Source of the DNA: Gracilimonas sp964505215
GTDB taxonomy: Bacteria; Bacteroidota; Rhodothermia; Balneolales; Balneolaceae
NCBI GenBank assembly: GCA_964505215.1
Contig: CAZDGU010000011.1
Coordinates: forward strand, 1-64,000
DNA length: 64,000 bases
Direction: 5' to 3'
Part shown: positions 52,716-62,247 of the stretch, one piece after another
Layout: each line of letters opens with the position of its first letter
How positions within the stretch are numbered: position 1 is the stretch's first letter
Translations under genes and position numbers: made by a program
The notes under the pieces: generated by a model
Databases searched by the model: none
What the model was told of the DNA's origin: nothing
What the model saw: the letters and a program-made list of their open reading frames with translations, nothing else

Positions 52716-53026
52716 TTGTTAGAATCACAGATTAATCGGATTTGGGATTTCGCGGAAAGCACCGGCCCTAAAGGGGCCTAAAGCAGATAACTGCGGGTGT
52801 AGCCTGCGAAACCCGCAGCAGTAAAACCCCATAACGCCTAAAACCCCAACGGGGTTACACTACGTGCTTGAAAAAACTGAAATGCTTAATGAAGAAAAGC
52901 CTCAACCAAAAATCCCGGACAGTACAGGTTCAAACATCCATTTGTTGAACTTGGATTCTCAGTCTTAACAAGACTAAAGAAAATCCGCGTCATCTGTGTA
53001 ATCCCCTTAATCCGTGATTCAAAAAC
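52716..53026. repeat. Inverted pair of family C repeats around a family B fragment
   Basis: 'gaatcacagattaatcgga' (from 52720) is mirrored by 'cttaatccgtgattc' (to 53025) with 'gcgtcatctgtgtaatcc' matching in inverse. Between them at about 52786-52820 is a family B tail fragment ('ataactgcgggtgtagcctg') and a hairpin 'accccaacggggt'. No gene is seen in 52684-53090. Confidence 0.55.
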
Positions 53027-53090
53027 TGAGAATCTATTTCATTATTCAAGTTTTCAGAACAGTCAGCAAGAGACTCATCTGCAGAAAAGG

Positions 53091-53098
53091 TATCTTTG
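53091..53098 (+). promoter_or_regulatory. TATCTTTG promoter element four bases before the BaiN-type start codon
   Basis: TATCTTTG is followed by gttt and ATG (53103). The -33 box is not recognisable, so it is weaker than the MFS case. The layout again predicts a leaderless transcript. Confidence 0.4.
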
Positions 53099-53102
53099 GT
53101 TT

Positions 53103-54329
53103 ATGAAACATGAAGAATCTCTACAAGTTGCCGTAATCGGTGGGGGAGCCGCAGGATTTTTTGCTGCTATTTCGGCCAAATCCCATCACCCCGAAGCCAA
53201 AGTAACCATTTATGAAAAGTCGAATAAACTGCTTTCCAAAGTTCGTATTTCAGGAGGCGGGCGGTGCAATGTTACCCATCACTGTTTTGATATTCGGGAG
53301 CTTGTAAAGCATTATCCGCGTGGAGAACGTCCGCTCAAAAAAGCATTTGGGGTGTTTTCACCAACCGATACCATCAAGTGGTTTCAGCAGCGCGGGGTTG
53401 AGTTGAAAACAGAATCGGATGGACGGATGTTTCCAGTTACGGACGATTCGGAAACCATTATCAGCTGCCTGATGCAAGAAACCAAAAAGCTGGGAATTGG
53501 CATCAAAATGAAATCCAATATTAAAAGTCTTCGGCAGATAGAAAATGGCTATGAGATTGGATTCTATCGTGGAGGGAGAATTACGGCGGATAAAGTGATT
53601 GTAGCTACGGGAGGAGGTCCGCGCCTGAAAGGTTTCGATTGGCTGAGCGAGTTGAAGCATAATATTGAGGAGCCGGTGCCTTCGTTGTTTACGTTTAATA
53701 TGCCAAACGAGTCTATCAAAAAGCTGATGGGCGTGGTGGCGAATTCGGTGTCGGTAAAGATTATGGGGTCGAAATTACAAAGTAGCGGCCCGCTTTTGAT
53801 TACGCACTGGGGAATGAGTGGTCCGGCCATACTAAAACTTTCTGCTTTTGGCGCGAGAGAGCTGAGTGATAAGGATTACCAATTCAAAGCGCTGGTAAAC
53901 TGGACGGGTGAGCGAACCGAGCAGGAGGTGCGAAACATGCTGAAGAAAGCAGAAGATGAGCATGGAAAGAAAAAAATCCCAAATGTAAATCCCTTTGAGC
54001 TGCCCGGAAGATTATGGGAATTTTTGCTTAATAAATTGGAACTGGGGGATGATATGATTTGGCAGAATATGGGAAAGAAAAACATCAATCGGCTGGTGCA
54101 TTTACTTACTAATGATGAATACCAAGTAGAAGGAAAAACGACCTTTAAAGAAGAATTTGTAACCTGTGGCGGCATCAGTCTTCGTGATGTGGATATGACA
54201 ACGATGGAAAGTCGGAAATCTCCAAATCTATATTTTGCAGGAGAGGTATTGGATATTGACGGCGTAACGGGCGGCTTCAACTTTCAGGCCGCATGGACTA
54301 CCGGCTTTATTGCAGGCAGGCTTGAATAA
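53103..54329 (+). CDS. BaiN/HI0933-type NAD(P)/FAD-dependent oxidoreductase
   Basis: The 408-residue flavoprotein has the FAD motif VAVIGGGAAGFFAAISA, the family hallmark ISGGGRCNVTHHCFD, ATGGGPRLKGF in the middle, and the closing GEVLDIDGVTGGFNFQAAWTTG. This is the conserved YhiN/HI0933 family of unknown physiological role (named after the bile-acid enzyme BaiN). Length is normal. The promoter element is only four bases before ATG. Confidence 0.93.
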   Translation: MKHEESLQVAVIGGGAAGFFAAISAKSHHPEAKVTIYEKSNKLLSKVRISGGGRCNVTHHCFDIRELVKHYPRGERPLKKAFGVFSPTDTIKWFQQRGVELKTESDGRMFPVTDDSETIISCLMQETKKLGIGIKMKSNIKSLRQIENGYEIGFYRGGRITADKVIVATGGGPRLKGFDWLSELKHNIEEPVPSLFTFNMPNESIKKLMGVVANSVSVKIMGSKLQSSGPLLITHWGMSGPAILKLSAFGARELSDKDYQFKALVNWTGERTEQEVRNMLKKAEDEHGKKKIPNVNPFELPGRLWEFLLNKLELGDDMIWQNMGKKNINRLVHLLTNDEYQVEGKTTFKEEFVTCGGISLRDVDMTTMESRKSPNLYFAGEVLDIDGVTGGFNFQAAWTTGFIAGRLE

Positions 54330-54376
54330 GGGCATGAATTTCTATGCTCTTCATCTTGTTTTGCCCTGATTTTACT

Positions 54377-54531
54377 CTCGTTGCTAAGCTCCGGCTTAGC
54401 AATGCAGTCCGCGAAGCTCCAGCTTCGCATTGGCTAAAACGTTGGTTTCTCTTTTGTTTTCGGTTGATTGTAATGTGACGGGAAGCCGGAGCTTCCGGGA
54501 CTGCATCACGAAGGTGGACCTTCGTGACGAG
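54377..54531. repeat. REPIN-like repeat family A, full copy
   Basis: CTCGT, hairpin TTGCTAAGC-tcc-GGCTTAGCAA, ATGCAGTCC, hairpin CGAAGC-tcc-AGCTTCG, about 60-base spacer, then the inverted half (GGAAGC-cgga-GCTTCC, GGGACTGCAT, CACGAAGG-tgga-CCTTCGTG, ACGAG). Confidence 0.75.
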
Positions 54532-54544
54532 ATAAAAACCTCAT

Positions 54545-54672
54545 ATTTTGAATCGCTGATTTTCGCAGATTTGGGGATTGCGCGGATGGGATATTTATGT
54601 TTTAACCGGCTGCCAATTTGGCTCGCAAAAATCCGCGCCATCTGTGTAATCCACTTAATCTGCGATTCAAAA
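54545..54672. repeat. Palindromic family C repeat
   Basis: 'tttgaatcgctgatt' with 'ggattgcgcggatggg' is mirrored by 'aatccgcgccatctgtgta' and 'aatctgcgattcaaa'. The arms are about 45 bases each around a roughly 35-base centre. No coding sense is apparent. Confidence 0.6.
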
Positions 54673-54728
54673 AACTTAGAATGGATTATTGCTTTCACCC
54701 AAAAAAATGATACAAATCATTTAAGCTT

Positions 54729-56102
54729 TTATTTGCCAATGCAAAAGCGCGAGAAAATAGAGTCCAAAACGTCTTCGTTGGTGATTTCTCCGGTGATGGT
54801 TCCCAAATCGTTAAGAGCGGCTCGTAAGTCGATGGAGAGGAAGTCGCCGGTCATGTCCATAGCTAATCCCCGCAAGGCTGATTGGACGTGTTCTTTCGAT
54901 TTTTGAAGTGCATCGCGATGGCGGGATGAGGTAACCAGCAGGCTGGAGGCGTCATAGTGTTTGTTTTCTAAAGCACGGTCTTTTAGCAAATGCTTCAGCT
55001 CGTTGATTTTCTCACCTTCCAAAGCCGATATCTTTAAATCAAACTCGGTTCGCCATTCTTCATCGGCTTCAATATCTGCTTTGGTACCGATAAGAATAAA
55101 GGGCGTTTCTTTGGCGCGGGTTTGAAAGTCAGCTATTTCAGCGCGTTCCGTATCCGTAAACGGCTCCGACAAATCCTTCAAATAAATCACTAAATCAGCT
55201 TGTTCAAAGGCTTTTTGGGAACGCTTTACGCCTTCTGCTTCAATAAGGTCTGCCGTTTCCCGAAGTCCGGCCGTGTCAATAAGCTTGAAAAGCATTCCAT
55301 CGTAGCTCCAGTCGGCATCGATGGTATCTCGGGTGGTGCCTGCAATGTCGGTAACAATAGCGCGATCGGTTCCCACCAAGGTATTCAGTAGAGTTGATTT
55401 TCCGGCATTTGGTCGGCCTATGAGCACAGTTTTTATGCCATCTTTAACCAGCCGACCGGTTTCGTAGGTTTGCAGTAAATCGGTTATTTCAGCATCCAAA
55501 GCTTCCAGCAATTCCTGTAGCTGCTCTTTGTTGGCAAACTCAACGTCTTCCTCAATAAAATCGAGCTCCAGCTCAACCATAGCGGTGGCGTCTATAATCT
55601 GCTGGCGGAATTTTCGAATATGTTCACCAAGTCGTCCTTCCAGCTGTTGGTGTGCTGCATCCAGCGCTTTGGAGCTTTTGGCGTGAATGAGATCAGCTAC
55701 GGCTTCGGCCTGATCGAGGTCCAGCTTGCCGTTTAAAAAAGCCCGTTCCGTAAATTCTCCCGGCTCGGCTGATTTCACCCCGAGCCCCAAAATAGTTTCT
55801 AACACAGCCTGAGTAACCAGCACCCCGCCGTGGCACGAAATTTCAGCGGTTTCTTCGCCCGTGTATGAGCGTGGGGATTGAAAAAGTGTAACCAAAACCT
55901 CATCAACCGGTAAGCCGTTTTTTTTCATAATCTTCCCAAAATGAACGGTATGCGATTTTTGTGCCGTCAAGTCTTTGCCTTCAAAAGCCTGATTTACGGT
56001 GGCAATCGCATCTTTTCCTGAAACGCGAATAACGGCAATGCCGCCTTCTCCTACAGGAGTGGCAATGGCGGCGATTGGTGGTTTTTGTGTAACTTCACTC
56101 AT
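54729..56102 (-). CDS. mnmE: tRNA modification GTPase MnmE
   Basis: With MnmG it modifies U34 in tRNAs reading NNA/NNG codons. The 457-residue protein has the N-terminal folate-binding domain (IAAIATPVGEGGIAVIRVSG; PRSYTGEETAEISCHGG). A helical domain is split by the G domain: GRPNAGKSTLL (G1), DIAGTTRDT (G2), DTAGL (G3), GTKAD (G4). The terminal FCIGK carries the catalytic Cys. All is intact and of normal length. It is a single gene with no mnmG in the window. Its 3' end reaches the repeat block at 54.7 kb. Confidence 0.97.
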   Translation of the reverse strand: MSEVTQKPPIAAIATPVGEGGIAVIRVSGKDAIATVNQAFEGKDLTAQKSHTVHFGKIMKKNGLPVDEVLVTLFQSPRSYTGEETAEISCHGGVLVTQAVLETILGLGVKSAEPGEFTERAFLNGKLDLDQAEAVADLIHAKSSKALDAAHQQLEGRLGEHIRKFRQQIIDATAMVELELDFIEEDVEFANKEQLQELLEALDAEITDLLQTYETGRLVKDGIKTVLIGRPNAGKSTLLNTLVGTDRAIVTDIAGTTRDTIDADWSYDGMLFKLIDTAGLRETADLIEAEGVKRSQKAFEQADLVIYLKDLSEPFTDTERAEIADFQTRAKETPFILIGTKADIEADEEWRTEFDLKISALEGEKINELKHLLKDRALENKHYDASSLLVTSSRHRDALQKSKEHVQSALRGLAMDMTGDFLSIDLRAALNDLGTITGEITNEDVLDSIFSRFCIGK

Positions 56103-56225
56103 AACAATTCAACAAAAAATTCATCCCAAAAGTTAAGGGATAAATATACGCATCTATTTATCTCCTTTTGAGCTCTTCTTTCACTCCAAAACTGCCAGGG
56201 TGTGCGGCTGTTTTAGGGTTGAAAT

Positions 56226-56259
56226 AAAAAAAGCTCCTCTCGAATTGGGAGGAGCTTTT
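56226..56259 (-). terminator. Rho-independent terminator after the POT gene
   Basis: Minus strand AAGCTCCTCC-caattcg-AGAGGAGCTT followed by TTTTT. It lies about 20 bases past the stop codon at 56279. Confidence 0.92.
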
Positions 56260-56278
56260 AAAGTTCTGAGGAGTAGGT

Positions 56279-57832
56279 TTAGCGGACGTCGCCCATTAGT
56301 TTTTTCATAGGTTTGGCGAGCAGCAGTAAGAGTACGCCGGCTCCAATGGTTGTGGCAACAATAATCATGTATTGATTGGGCATATCGGCCAGGGCTTCTG
56401 CACTGCCGCCACTTGCGGTTCCGGCAATTAAGCCTGCCAGCAAGTTGCCCAGAGAAGTGGCTAAAAACCAGATTCCCATCATTTGTCCGGAGAATTTCTT
56501 AGGGGCCAGTTTGGTAATCAGGCTCAACCCGACAGGACTTAAACTCAATTCGCCAAAGGTGTGGAACATATAAGTGAAAATTAACCAGGTTGGAGCAGCA
56601 AGATTTCCGGCGGCTGCAATTTTTGTAGCGAAATACATCACCAAAAAGCCCACGCCTAACAATATAAGTCCCATTGCAAATTTAATGGGTGAACTTGGGT
56701 CTAAGTTTCGTTTGGCTAACCAAACCCACATGGCACCAAAAATAGGCGCAAAAATGATAATAAATATAGAGTTGATGGATTGAAACCAGGCAGCGGGCAT
56801 TTCCCAGCCAAACACGCTTCTGTCCGTAAACCGCTCTGCAAATAAGTTTAAGGTGGAGCCGGCTTGCTCAAAACCTGACCAGAAAACAGCTGCGAAGGTA
56901 AAGATAATGCCTATAGCTACTACCTTTTTCTTTTCGGTTTCATCCAATCCGCCAAATAAAGCTACATAGGCAAGATATCCAAAGCCTACAATAGCAATAA
57001 TTACACCCGAAGCACCTGCAATGGTGGGGGCATCAATTGGAATGATGCCTGCAAAGGCTAAGGCTAAAAATGCAACACTCACCCCAAGAGCAACTTTTGC
57101 TTTCGTACTTACTGATTTTAATTTTCGGGCTTCATCATCACTTTTAGGAGCTTCAAATTCACCGTATCCATCTAAATTGTGGCTGGTAAGTTTATACTGG
57201 ATGAGCCCTAAAACCATCCCAAAACCGGCAATTCCAAAACCTAAATGCCAGTCTGCTTTGGCTAAAAGCCCGGTAATAATGGGTGCTATTAATGCGCCAA
57301 TATTAATTCCCATATAGAAAAGTGAAAAACCGGCATCTCTTTTACTGCTGTCTTCATCTTCATATAAATCACCGACAATAGCACTGATATTCGGCTTCAG
57401 CAGGCCGGTACCAAGTACAACAAGTATAAGTCCTACAAAAAATGAGTTAGTGTCAAAGGTGGTAACGGTTGGCCCCGAGTCGATGCCAAATAGTTTTAAA
57501 ATGCCGGGAAGTCCCATGGTAAAGTGGCCCAATGCGATGATAATACCGCCGTACCATACCGACTTTTTTAACCCAAACAATCGATCTGCCACCCAGCCGC
57601 CGGGCAGTGCCAGTAGATAAACCCCCATGGTATATAAACCATAAATTGCGCCGGAAATTCTATCATCAAAGCCAAAGCCGCCATCCACAACGGGCGCCGT
57701 CATAAAAATAATCAGGAGCGCACGCATTCCGTAGTAACTGAATCTCTCCCACATTTCCGTAAAAAACAGGGTTGATAAGCCTTTTGGGTGCCCAAAAAAA
57801 GTACCCTTATCATTGTTTGCGCCGTTTGCCAT
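56279..57832 (-). CDS. POT/PTR family proton-dependent peptide transporter
   Basis: The 517-residue inner-membrane transporter has 14 hydrophobic helices. The family's proton-coupling motif in TM1, ExxERFSYYG, is present as TEMWERFSYYGMRALL. The PTR signature region LGTGLLKPNISAIVGDLY and FSLFYMGINIGALIAPIITG follow. It takes up di- and tripeptides by proton symport. It ends at its own terminator; mnmE is downstream but separate. Upstream the minus strand has no other gene. Confidence 0.95.
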   Translation of the reverse strand: MANGANNDKGTFFGHPKGLSTLFFTEMWERFSYYGMRALLIIFMTAPVVDGGFGFDDRISGAIYGLYTMGVYLLALPGGWVADRLFGLKKSVWYGGIIIALGHFTMGLPGILKLFGIDSGPTVTTFDTNSFFVGLILVVLGTGLLKPNISAIVGDLYEDEDSSKRDAGFSLFYMGINIGALIAPIITGLLAKADWHLGFGIAGFGMVLGLIQYKLTSHNLDGYGEFEAPKSDDEARKLKSVSTKAKVALGVSVAFLALAFAGIIPIDAPTIAGASGVIIAIVGFGYLAYVALFGGLDETEKKKVVAIGIIFTFAAVFWSGFEQAGSTLNLFAERFTDRSVFGWEMPAAWFQSINSIFIIIFAPIFGAMWVWLAKRNLDPSSPIKFAMGLILLGVGFLVMYFATKIAAAGNLAAPTWLIFTYMFHTFGELSLSPVGLSLITKLAPKKFSGQMMGIWFLATSLGNLLAGLIAGTASGGSAEALADMPNQYMIIVATTIGAGVLLLLLAKPMKKLMGDVR

Positions 57833-58133
57833 AATTTAGATAGGTTGGTTAAACATTAAGTTTAAAATATCAAAGCGAGTGATTATACCTAAACCCTCAC
57901 TTGAGTGCAAGAATACGGGCAAAAAAGTGAGATGGCCAAAAACAGCATCGTCAGAGCAGAGGCAATCATGTATTTCAGCTTGGTGTGGACATTTATTTGT
58001 TAAAAAGAATCAGGCATTATTTGCGGATGCAACTATCAATCGGCATAACAAAAAAATGATTACCTTCTTTTGTTCAAAAATTGTAATGTGCTGCTGTGTC
58101 AATGCAGAAATTCAGGCACATTTTTAATAATTA
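57833..58133. other. Intergenic region between divergent POT and MgtC genes
   Basis: I see no gene, no clear hairpin family member and no M-box or other riboswitch. Short frames here are AT-rich chance frames. Promoters for both divergent genes must lie here but no clear TAnnTTTG match is visible. Confidence 0.4.
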
Positions 58134-58877
58134 ATGTCGTTTTTAATGAATGAATTTGTAGAAATTTCCGAATATATCATGCGCTTGGGGGCTGCGTTTT
58201 TGTTAGGGGGTATTATTGGTTTTGAGCGGCAATGGCGGCAAAAGAGTGCGGGCTTGCGAACCAATACTTTGGTGGCTATTGGCGCGGCATCGTACGTGCT
58301 GTTATCTGTAGATTTGTACAGCCTTTCGGGAGGAGATCCGGGAAGAATTACGGCTCAGATAGTTACCGGAATTGGTTTTATAGGAGCCGGCGTGATTATG
58401 AAAGACGGTTTTAATGTGCGAGGATTGAATACCGCCGCTACCATTTGGTGTTCTGCCGCAGTTGGAACACTGTCCGGAATGGGCTTTTTTGAGGAAGCTC
58501 TTCTTACTTCCACAGCCGTTGTTTTAACTCATCTGATATTAAGGCCTGTAAGCATCAGGTTAGGGAAACTTTCGTCCTATAAAAAAGATGAAATCCGAGA
58601 AACCTATTATCAAGTTTCTATACAATGCTCTTTAGAAAGAGAGTCGGCCATTCGCTTGCGTTTGCTAAGATATATTGAAACTAACGATCAGCTTTTTCTG
58701 CGATCCATTAATAGAGACGTTGTGGAGAAAAACCCGGATGAAATCAGTATAAAGGTTGAAGTGGCTACTATAGGCAAACAGGAAAGCTTATTGGAAAATT
58801 TAGTTGCTATTTTAACAGTAGAACTGGAAGTGACACGAGCAGGCTGGGAGCTGGTTGGGCAGGAAGCCGAGTTTTAG
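58134..58877 (+). CDS. MgtC/SapB family membrane protein
   Basis: The 247-residue protein has four to five N-terminal membrane helices with the family pattern RLGAAFLLGGIIGFERQWRQKSAGLRTNTLVAIGAASYVLLS and GIGFIGAGVIMKDGFNVRGLNTAATIWCSAAVG. A C-terminal cytoplasmic ACT-like domain covers about 155-247. Family members help growth at low Mg2+ or affect the ATP synthase; this one could act in ion homeostasis. ATG 58146 is an alternative start giving the same protein minus four residues. Confidence 0.92.
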   Translation: MSFLMNEFVEISEYIMRLGAAFLLGGIIGFERQWRQKSAGLRTNTLVAIGAASYVLLSVDLYSLSGGDPGRITAQIVTGIGFIGAGVIMKDGFNVRGLNTAATIWCSAAVGTLSGMGFFEEALLTSTAVVLTHLILRPVSIRLGKLSSYKKDEIRETYYQVSIQCSLERESAIRLRLLRYIETNDQLFLRSINRDVVEKNPDEISIKVEVATIGKQESLLENLVAILTVELEVTRAGWELVGQEAEF

Positions 58878-59091
58878 GCTGTTACACTATCTACTTTGGG
58901 TTGATTTGCCAACTGTGATACGGCCAAATAAATCTCAGCCATTTTTAAATGGGAGATGGTTTTGGCAGATCATACAGTCTCAAACTCATCAAAATTTAAA
59001 CAGACGAGAGCTGTGTATTTCAACCCCAAGAAGTGATTGAATTCAACCCTCGAACTGCCGACCTTTACGCAAATACTAAAACAGGATATGC

Positions 59092-60579
59092 ATGAAGAAT
59101 ATTAGGATAGAACATCTATATCGGGATATTGAAGCGTCGATAAATCAGCTGAAAAAAGATCCTTCAGCCGTGTTGAAATCCAGAGCCGTGGTGGATGATG
59201 CGCTCACCAAAGATGAAGCTTTTTATGGTATCAATACCGGATTTGGAGCGTTAGCTTCCAAGCGAATTGGCGACGGTCAGCTAAAGCAGCTGCAGCGTAA
59301 TTTGGTACTTTCTCATGCCGTGGGAACCGGAGATTTAGTGCCCAAAGATATTTCCCGACTCATGCTTCAGCTAAAAGTGCACGCATTGGGAATTGGGTTT
59401 TCAGGAATTTCTAAAACCACTTTTCAGCGGCTGTTATTTTTTGTTGAACACGACCTCATTCCCGTGATTCCCGAAAAAGGAAGCGTAGGGGCTTCGGGTG
59501 ATTTAGCTCCGCTGGCGCACATGTCGCTGCCGCTACTTGGTTTCGGATCGTTTTGGAATGAAGACGGAACGGATACAATTCCGGCCGAAAAAGTTCTGAA
59601 AAAGCACAATATTGAAGCTATTGAACTTCAGCCCAAAGACGGACTTTCACTGATTAACGGAACGCAGCTGATGAGCGGGTACGGAGCTTTTGTGCTTGAG
59701 AAAGCGTTAAAGCTGCTAAAAATGGCAGACCTGCTGGGCGCTATGAGTTTGGAAGCGTTGCAGGGAAGCATCAAGCCGTTTGATGCACGCATTCATGAAA
59801 TTCGCCCGCATTCGGGACAGCAGCTTGTAGCCCAAAACGTACGGAATTTACTTGCAGAGAGTGAGATTTTAGAATCGCACCGAAACTGCGGGAAAGTGCA
59901 GGATCCATATTCGTTACGCTGTATTCCACAGGTACACGGTGCCAGTCGCGATGCGATTGCACACTGTATTTCCACGGTTCAAACCGAAATCAATTCTGTG
60001 ACCGATAACCCGCTGGTATTCCCCAATGGCGACATTATTTCGGGCGGAAATTTCCACGGGCAACCGTTGGCTTTGGTACTGGATTATGCAGCCATTGCGC
60101 TGGCAGAACTGGCCAGCATTTCGGAACGAAGAACTTACTTGTTGCTGAAAGGTCATGATGGATTGCCTACGCTGCTGATGGAAGAAACCGGTATCAATTC
60201 AGGCTTTATGATACCGCAGTACACAGCTGCCGCTTTGGTGTCAGAAAATAAGGTGCTCGCTCATCCCGCTTCGGTAGATTCCATTCCCACCAGCCTTGGG
60301 CAGGAAGACCATGTAAGCATGGGAAGCGTTGGAGCGCTAAAGCTGCTCAATGTATTCAAAAATGTAGAGCAGGTGCTGGCTATTGAGCTGTTTACAGCCG
60401 CGCAGGCCTTAGATTTTCGAAAGCCGCTGAAGCCGGGCAAAGGAGTGGAAGAAGCGCATCAATACATCCGAACTCAAATTCCGCATGCCGAAGAAGATCA
60501 CTTTTTTAAAGATGAAATTAACCGCGCCGTTGAGTTGATAAGGGATGACCGGCTGTCGGGTATTTCAGGTATTCAATAA
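59092..60579 (+). CDS. hutH: Histidine ammonia-lyase
   Basis: It deaminates histidine to urocanate. The 495-residue enzyme has the MIO-forming Ala134-Ser135-Gly136 in GSVGASGDLAPLAHM, Tyr45 in FYGINTGFG, and the later QDPYSLRC-type segment (KVQDPYSLRCIPQVHG). The GQEDHVSMGS loop is also present. The rest of the hut pathway (hutU, hutI, hutG) is not in the window. HAL and TAL/PAL are close relatives; the 'SH' pair after NLVL (LSHAVG) fits HAL. It is 215 bases after the MgtC gene and 35 bases before a DUF456 gene. Confidence 0.93.
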   Translation: MKNIRIEHLYRDIEASINQLKKDPSAVLKSRAVVDDALTKDEAFYGINTGFGALASKRIGDGQLKQLQRNLVLSHAVGTGDLVPKDISRLMLQLKVHALGIGFSGISKTTFQRLLFFVEHDLIPVIPEKGSVGASGDLAPLAHMSLPLLGFGSFWNEDGTDTIPAEKVLKKHNIEAIELQPKDGLSLINGTQLMSGYGAFVLEKALKLLKMADLLGAMSLEALQGSIKPFDARIHEIRPHSGQQLVAQNVRNLLAESEILESHRNCGKVQDPYSLRCIPQVHGASRDAIAHCISTVQTEINSVTDNPLVFPNGDIISGGNFHGQPLALVLDYAAIALAELASISERRTYLLLKGHDGLPTLLMEETGINSGFMIPQYTAAALVSENKVLAHPASVDSIPTSLGQEDHVSMGSVGALKLLNVFKNVEQVLAIELFTAAQALDFRKPLKPGKGVEEAHQYIRTQIPHAEEDHFFKDEINRAVELIRDDRLSGISGIQ

Positions 60580-60614
60580 ATGAAACAAAAGAAGATGCAA
60601 TTCGTGAAGAGGCT

Positions 60615-61097
60615 ATGGAATATATATTACTGATAGCGGGTTTATTGTTGATGATTGTGGGACTGATTGGCGCTTTTTTGCCGGTAGCTCCCGGACTTCC
60701 TTTCTCTTATGGCGGATTGCTAATTCTGCAGTTTCTGTACGCTCCCTTTTCAATAAGCTTTCTATTGGTTTGGGCCGTAATTGCGGTGGTAGTCGGGTTT
60801 GTGTTAGATAATGTGATTCCCGCCTGGAGCACCAAAAAGTTTGGTGGCTCTGCTTATGGCATAACCGGCTCAGTAATAGGATTGATAGCCGGATTATTCT
60901 TTGCTCCGCTTGGCATTATACTTGGTCCGTTATTAGGCGCATTTGTCGGGGAGCTGATTGCAGGTAATAAATCAGATAAAGCGTTAAAATCTGCAATTGG
61001 GGCGTTTATTGGCTTTTTAGCATCCACCGGTTTAAAGGTGATGGCTGCCGCAGTGATGACTTATTACTTTGTTAGCGAAGCTTTTCTGCACATTTAA
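60615..61097 (+). CDS. DUF456 membrane protein
   Basis: The 160-residue protein has four to five membrane helices rich in glycine, with LLLMIVGLIGAFLPVAPGLPFSYGGLLIL at the start and GSVIGLIAGLFFAPLGIILGPLLGAFVGELI in the middle. This is the DUF456 family of unknown function. It is 35 bases behind hutH and may be co-transcribed, though a functional link is not evident. Confidence 0.85.
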   Translation: MEYILLIAGLLLMIVGLIGAFLPVAPGLPFSYGGLLILQFLYAPFSISFLLVWAVIAVVVGFVLDNVIPAWSTKKFGGSAYGITGSVIGLIAGLFFAPLGIILGPLLGAFVGELIAGNKSDKALKSAIGAFIGFLASTGLKVMAAAVMTYYFVSEAFLHI

Positions 61098-61315
61098 TTA
61101 AGCTTTTGGCTTATCTGCTATTCCAAAATATATTCAGGACTCAACCTGGTTCCAGATGCTCGCAGGCTGTGTGAAAATCAAGATTTGTGAATAGACTCAT
61201 TAATTTATTAGGGAAAAATCCTTGGAGGATTTGCTAAAATAACCAGTTTCTCCTAGCAAACTTAATCCTTCTTTTTTAGCATAATACTTTTCACACAGGC
61301 TGCTCTGTTCCGGAA

Positions 61316-61437
61316 TGTTCTATTGAGGCTTCGCCTCATACTCTCAATTAGTTCATTCCGGCATCTTGTATATTTTAATAGCTTGAGGCAGAGCTGCGGA
61401 GCGAGGATAAGCGTTGTAGCGAAACGAGGGTAAAAGA
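61316..61437. repeat. Diverged family A-like double-hairpin repeat
   Basis: Hairpin GAGGC-ttc-GCCTC at about 61324, then 'aattagttcattccggc', and an inverted 'gaggcagagctgcgg' with 'gtagcgaaacgag' at the end. It resembles the element at 63288-63517 in word order. The short minus-strand frame across it is an artefact. No gene is seen in 61098-61539. Confidence 0.4.
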
Positions 61438-61539
61438 AGGAAACAGCTTTAGCCAAGAAATTTCCATAATTTTGTAACCAATTTGTATCGAGCAGTATCA
61501 AACACAGTAGGTTAACTTAAACTTACGGAGCCAGATCAC

Positions 61540-62247
61540 ATGCTAAAATCTCTAAAAACCAATGCAGGAATTAAAAAGTATAAGTTCGTGAATGCGGATG
61601 CTTATGCCAATATTTCTGATGCGGATATTATTAACCGGGTGCTGTCCGGGCAAAAGCAGCTGTTCGAAGTGTTAATGAGAAGATACAATCAGCGCTTATA
61701 CAGGGTGCAGCGCTCTTACCTTTCGGATGAGGAATCCATAAAGGACACGCTGCAAACTACCTATATTAAAGTGTATGAAAACCTGAACTCATTCCGTGGA
61801 GATTCACTTTTTTCTACATGGATTACACGTATTGCCATAAATGAAGCACTAAAATACCTCAACAAGAAAAAACGTATTTCAAAACTTCATCTGATAGAGG
61901 AGAAGCGATTAATGAATGAAGATAAAAAGGAAAAGTTTGATACGCCGGAAGAAGAGACCATACAAAACGATTATAAAAAACTGTTGGAAAATGTAGTGGA
62001 AAAACTGCCTCCCAAATATCGTTGTGTATATATTATGAGAGAAATTGAAGATATGGACACCAGAGAAACGGCTGAGTGTTTAAATATCACCGAATCGAAT
62101 GTAAAAGTTCGGCTGTATCGGGCTAAGCAAATGATTAGCGAAATGCTGAATCACAACCTCTCTGACGTAGAAATATTCGACTTTCTGGGACCGCGATGCG
62201 ATGTAGTTGTTTATTCTGTAATGAAGCAGATTGAGAGTTTGGAATAA
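61540..62247 (+). CDS. ECF-type RNA polymerase sigma factor
   Basis: The 235-residue protein has sigma region 2 at about 45-115 (FEVLMRRYNQRLYRVQRSYLSDEESIKD, TYIKVYENLNSFRGDSLFSTWITRIAINEAL) and region 4 at about 148-200 (LPPKYRCVYIMREIEDMDTRETAECLNITESNVKVRLYRAKQMI). A 40-residue N-terminal and a 35-residue C-terminal extension (LGPRCDVVVYSVMKQIESLE) are longer than in minimal ECF factors. No anti-sigma gene is adjacent; the next gene encodes a secreted protein. A related known group is the sigma factors of the RpoE-like class with unclear signals. Confidence 0.93.
   Translation: MLKSLKTNAGIKKYKFVNADAYANISDADIINRVLSGQKQLFEVLMRRYNQRLYRVQRSYLSDEESIKDTLQTTYIKVYENLNSFRGDSLFSTWITRIAINEALKYLNKKKRISKLHLIEEKRLMNEDKKEKFDTPEEETIQNDYKKLLENVVEKLPPKYRCVYIMREIEDMDTRETAECLNITESNVKVRLYRAKQMISEMLNHNLSDVEIFDFLGPRCDVVVYSVMKQIESLE

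Noticed and set aside
61262..61501. 79-codon minus frame
   Set aside because: It coincides with the diverged double-hairpin repeat at 61316-61437.
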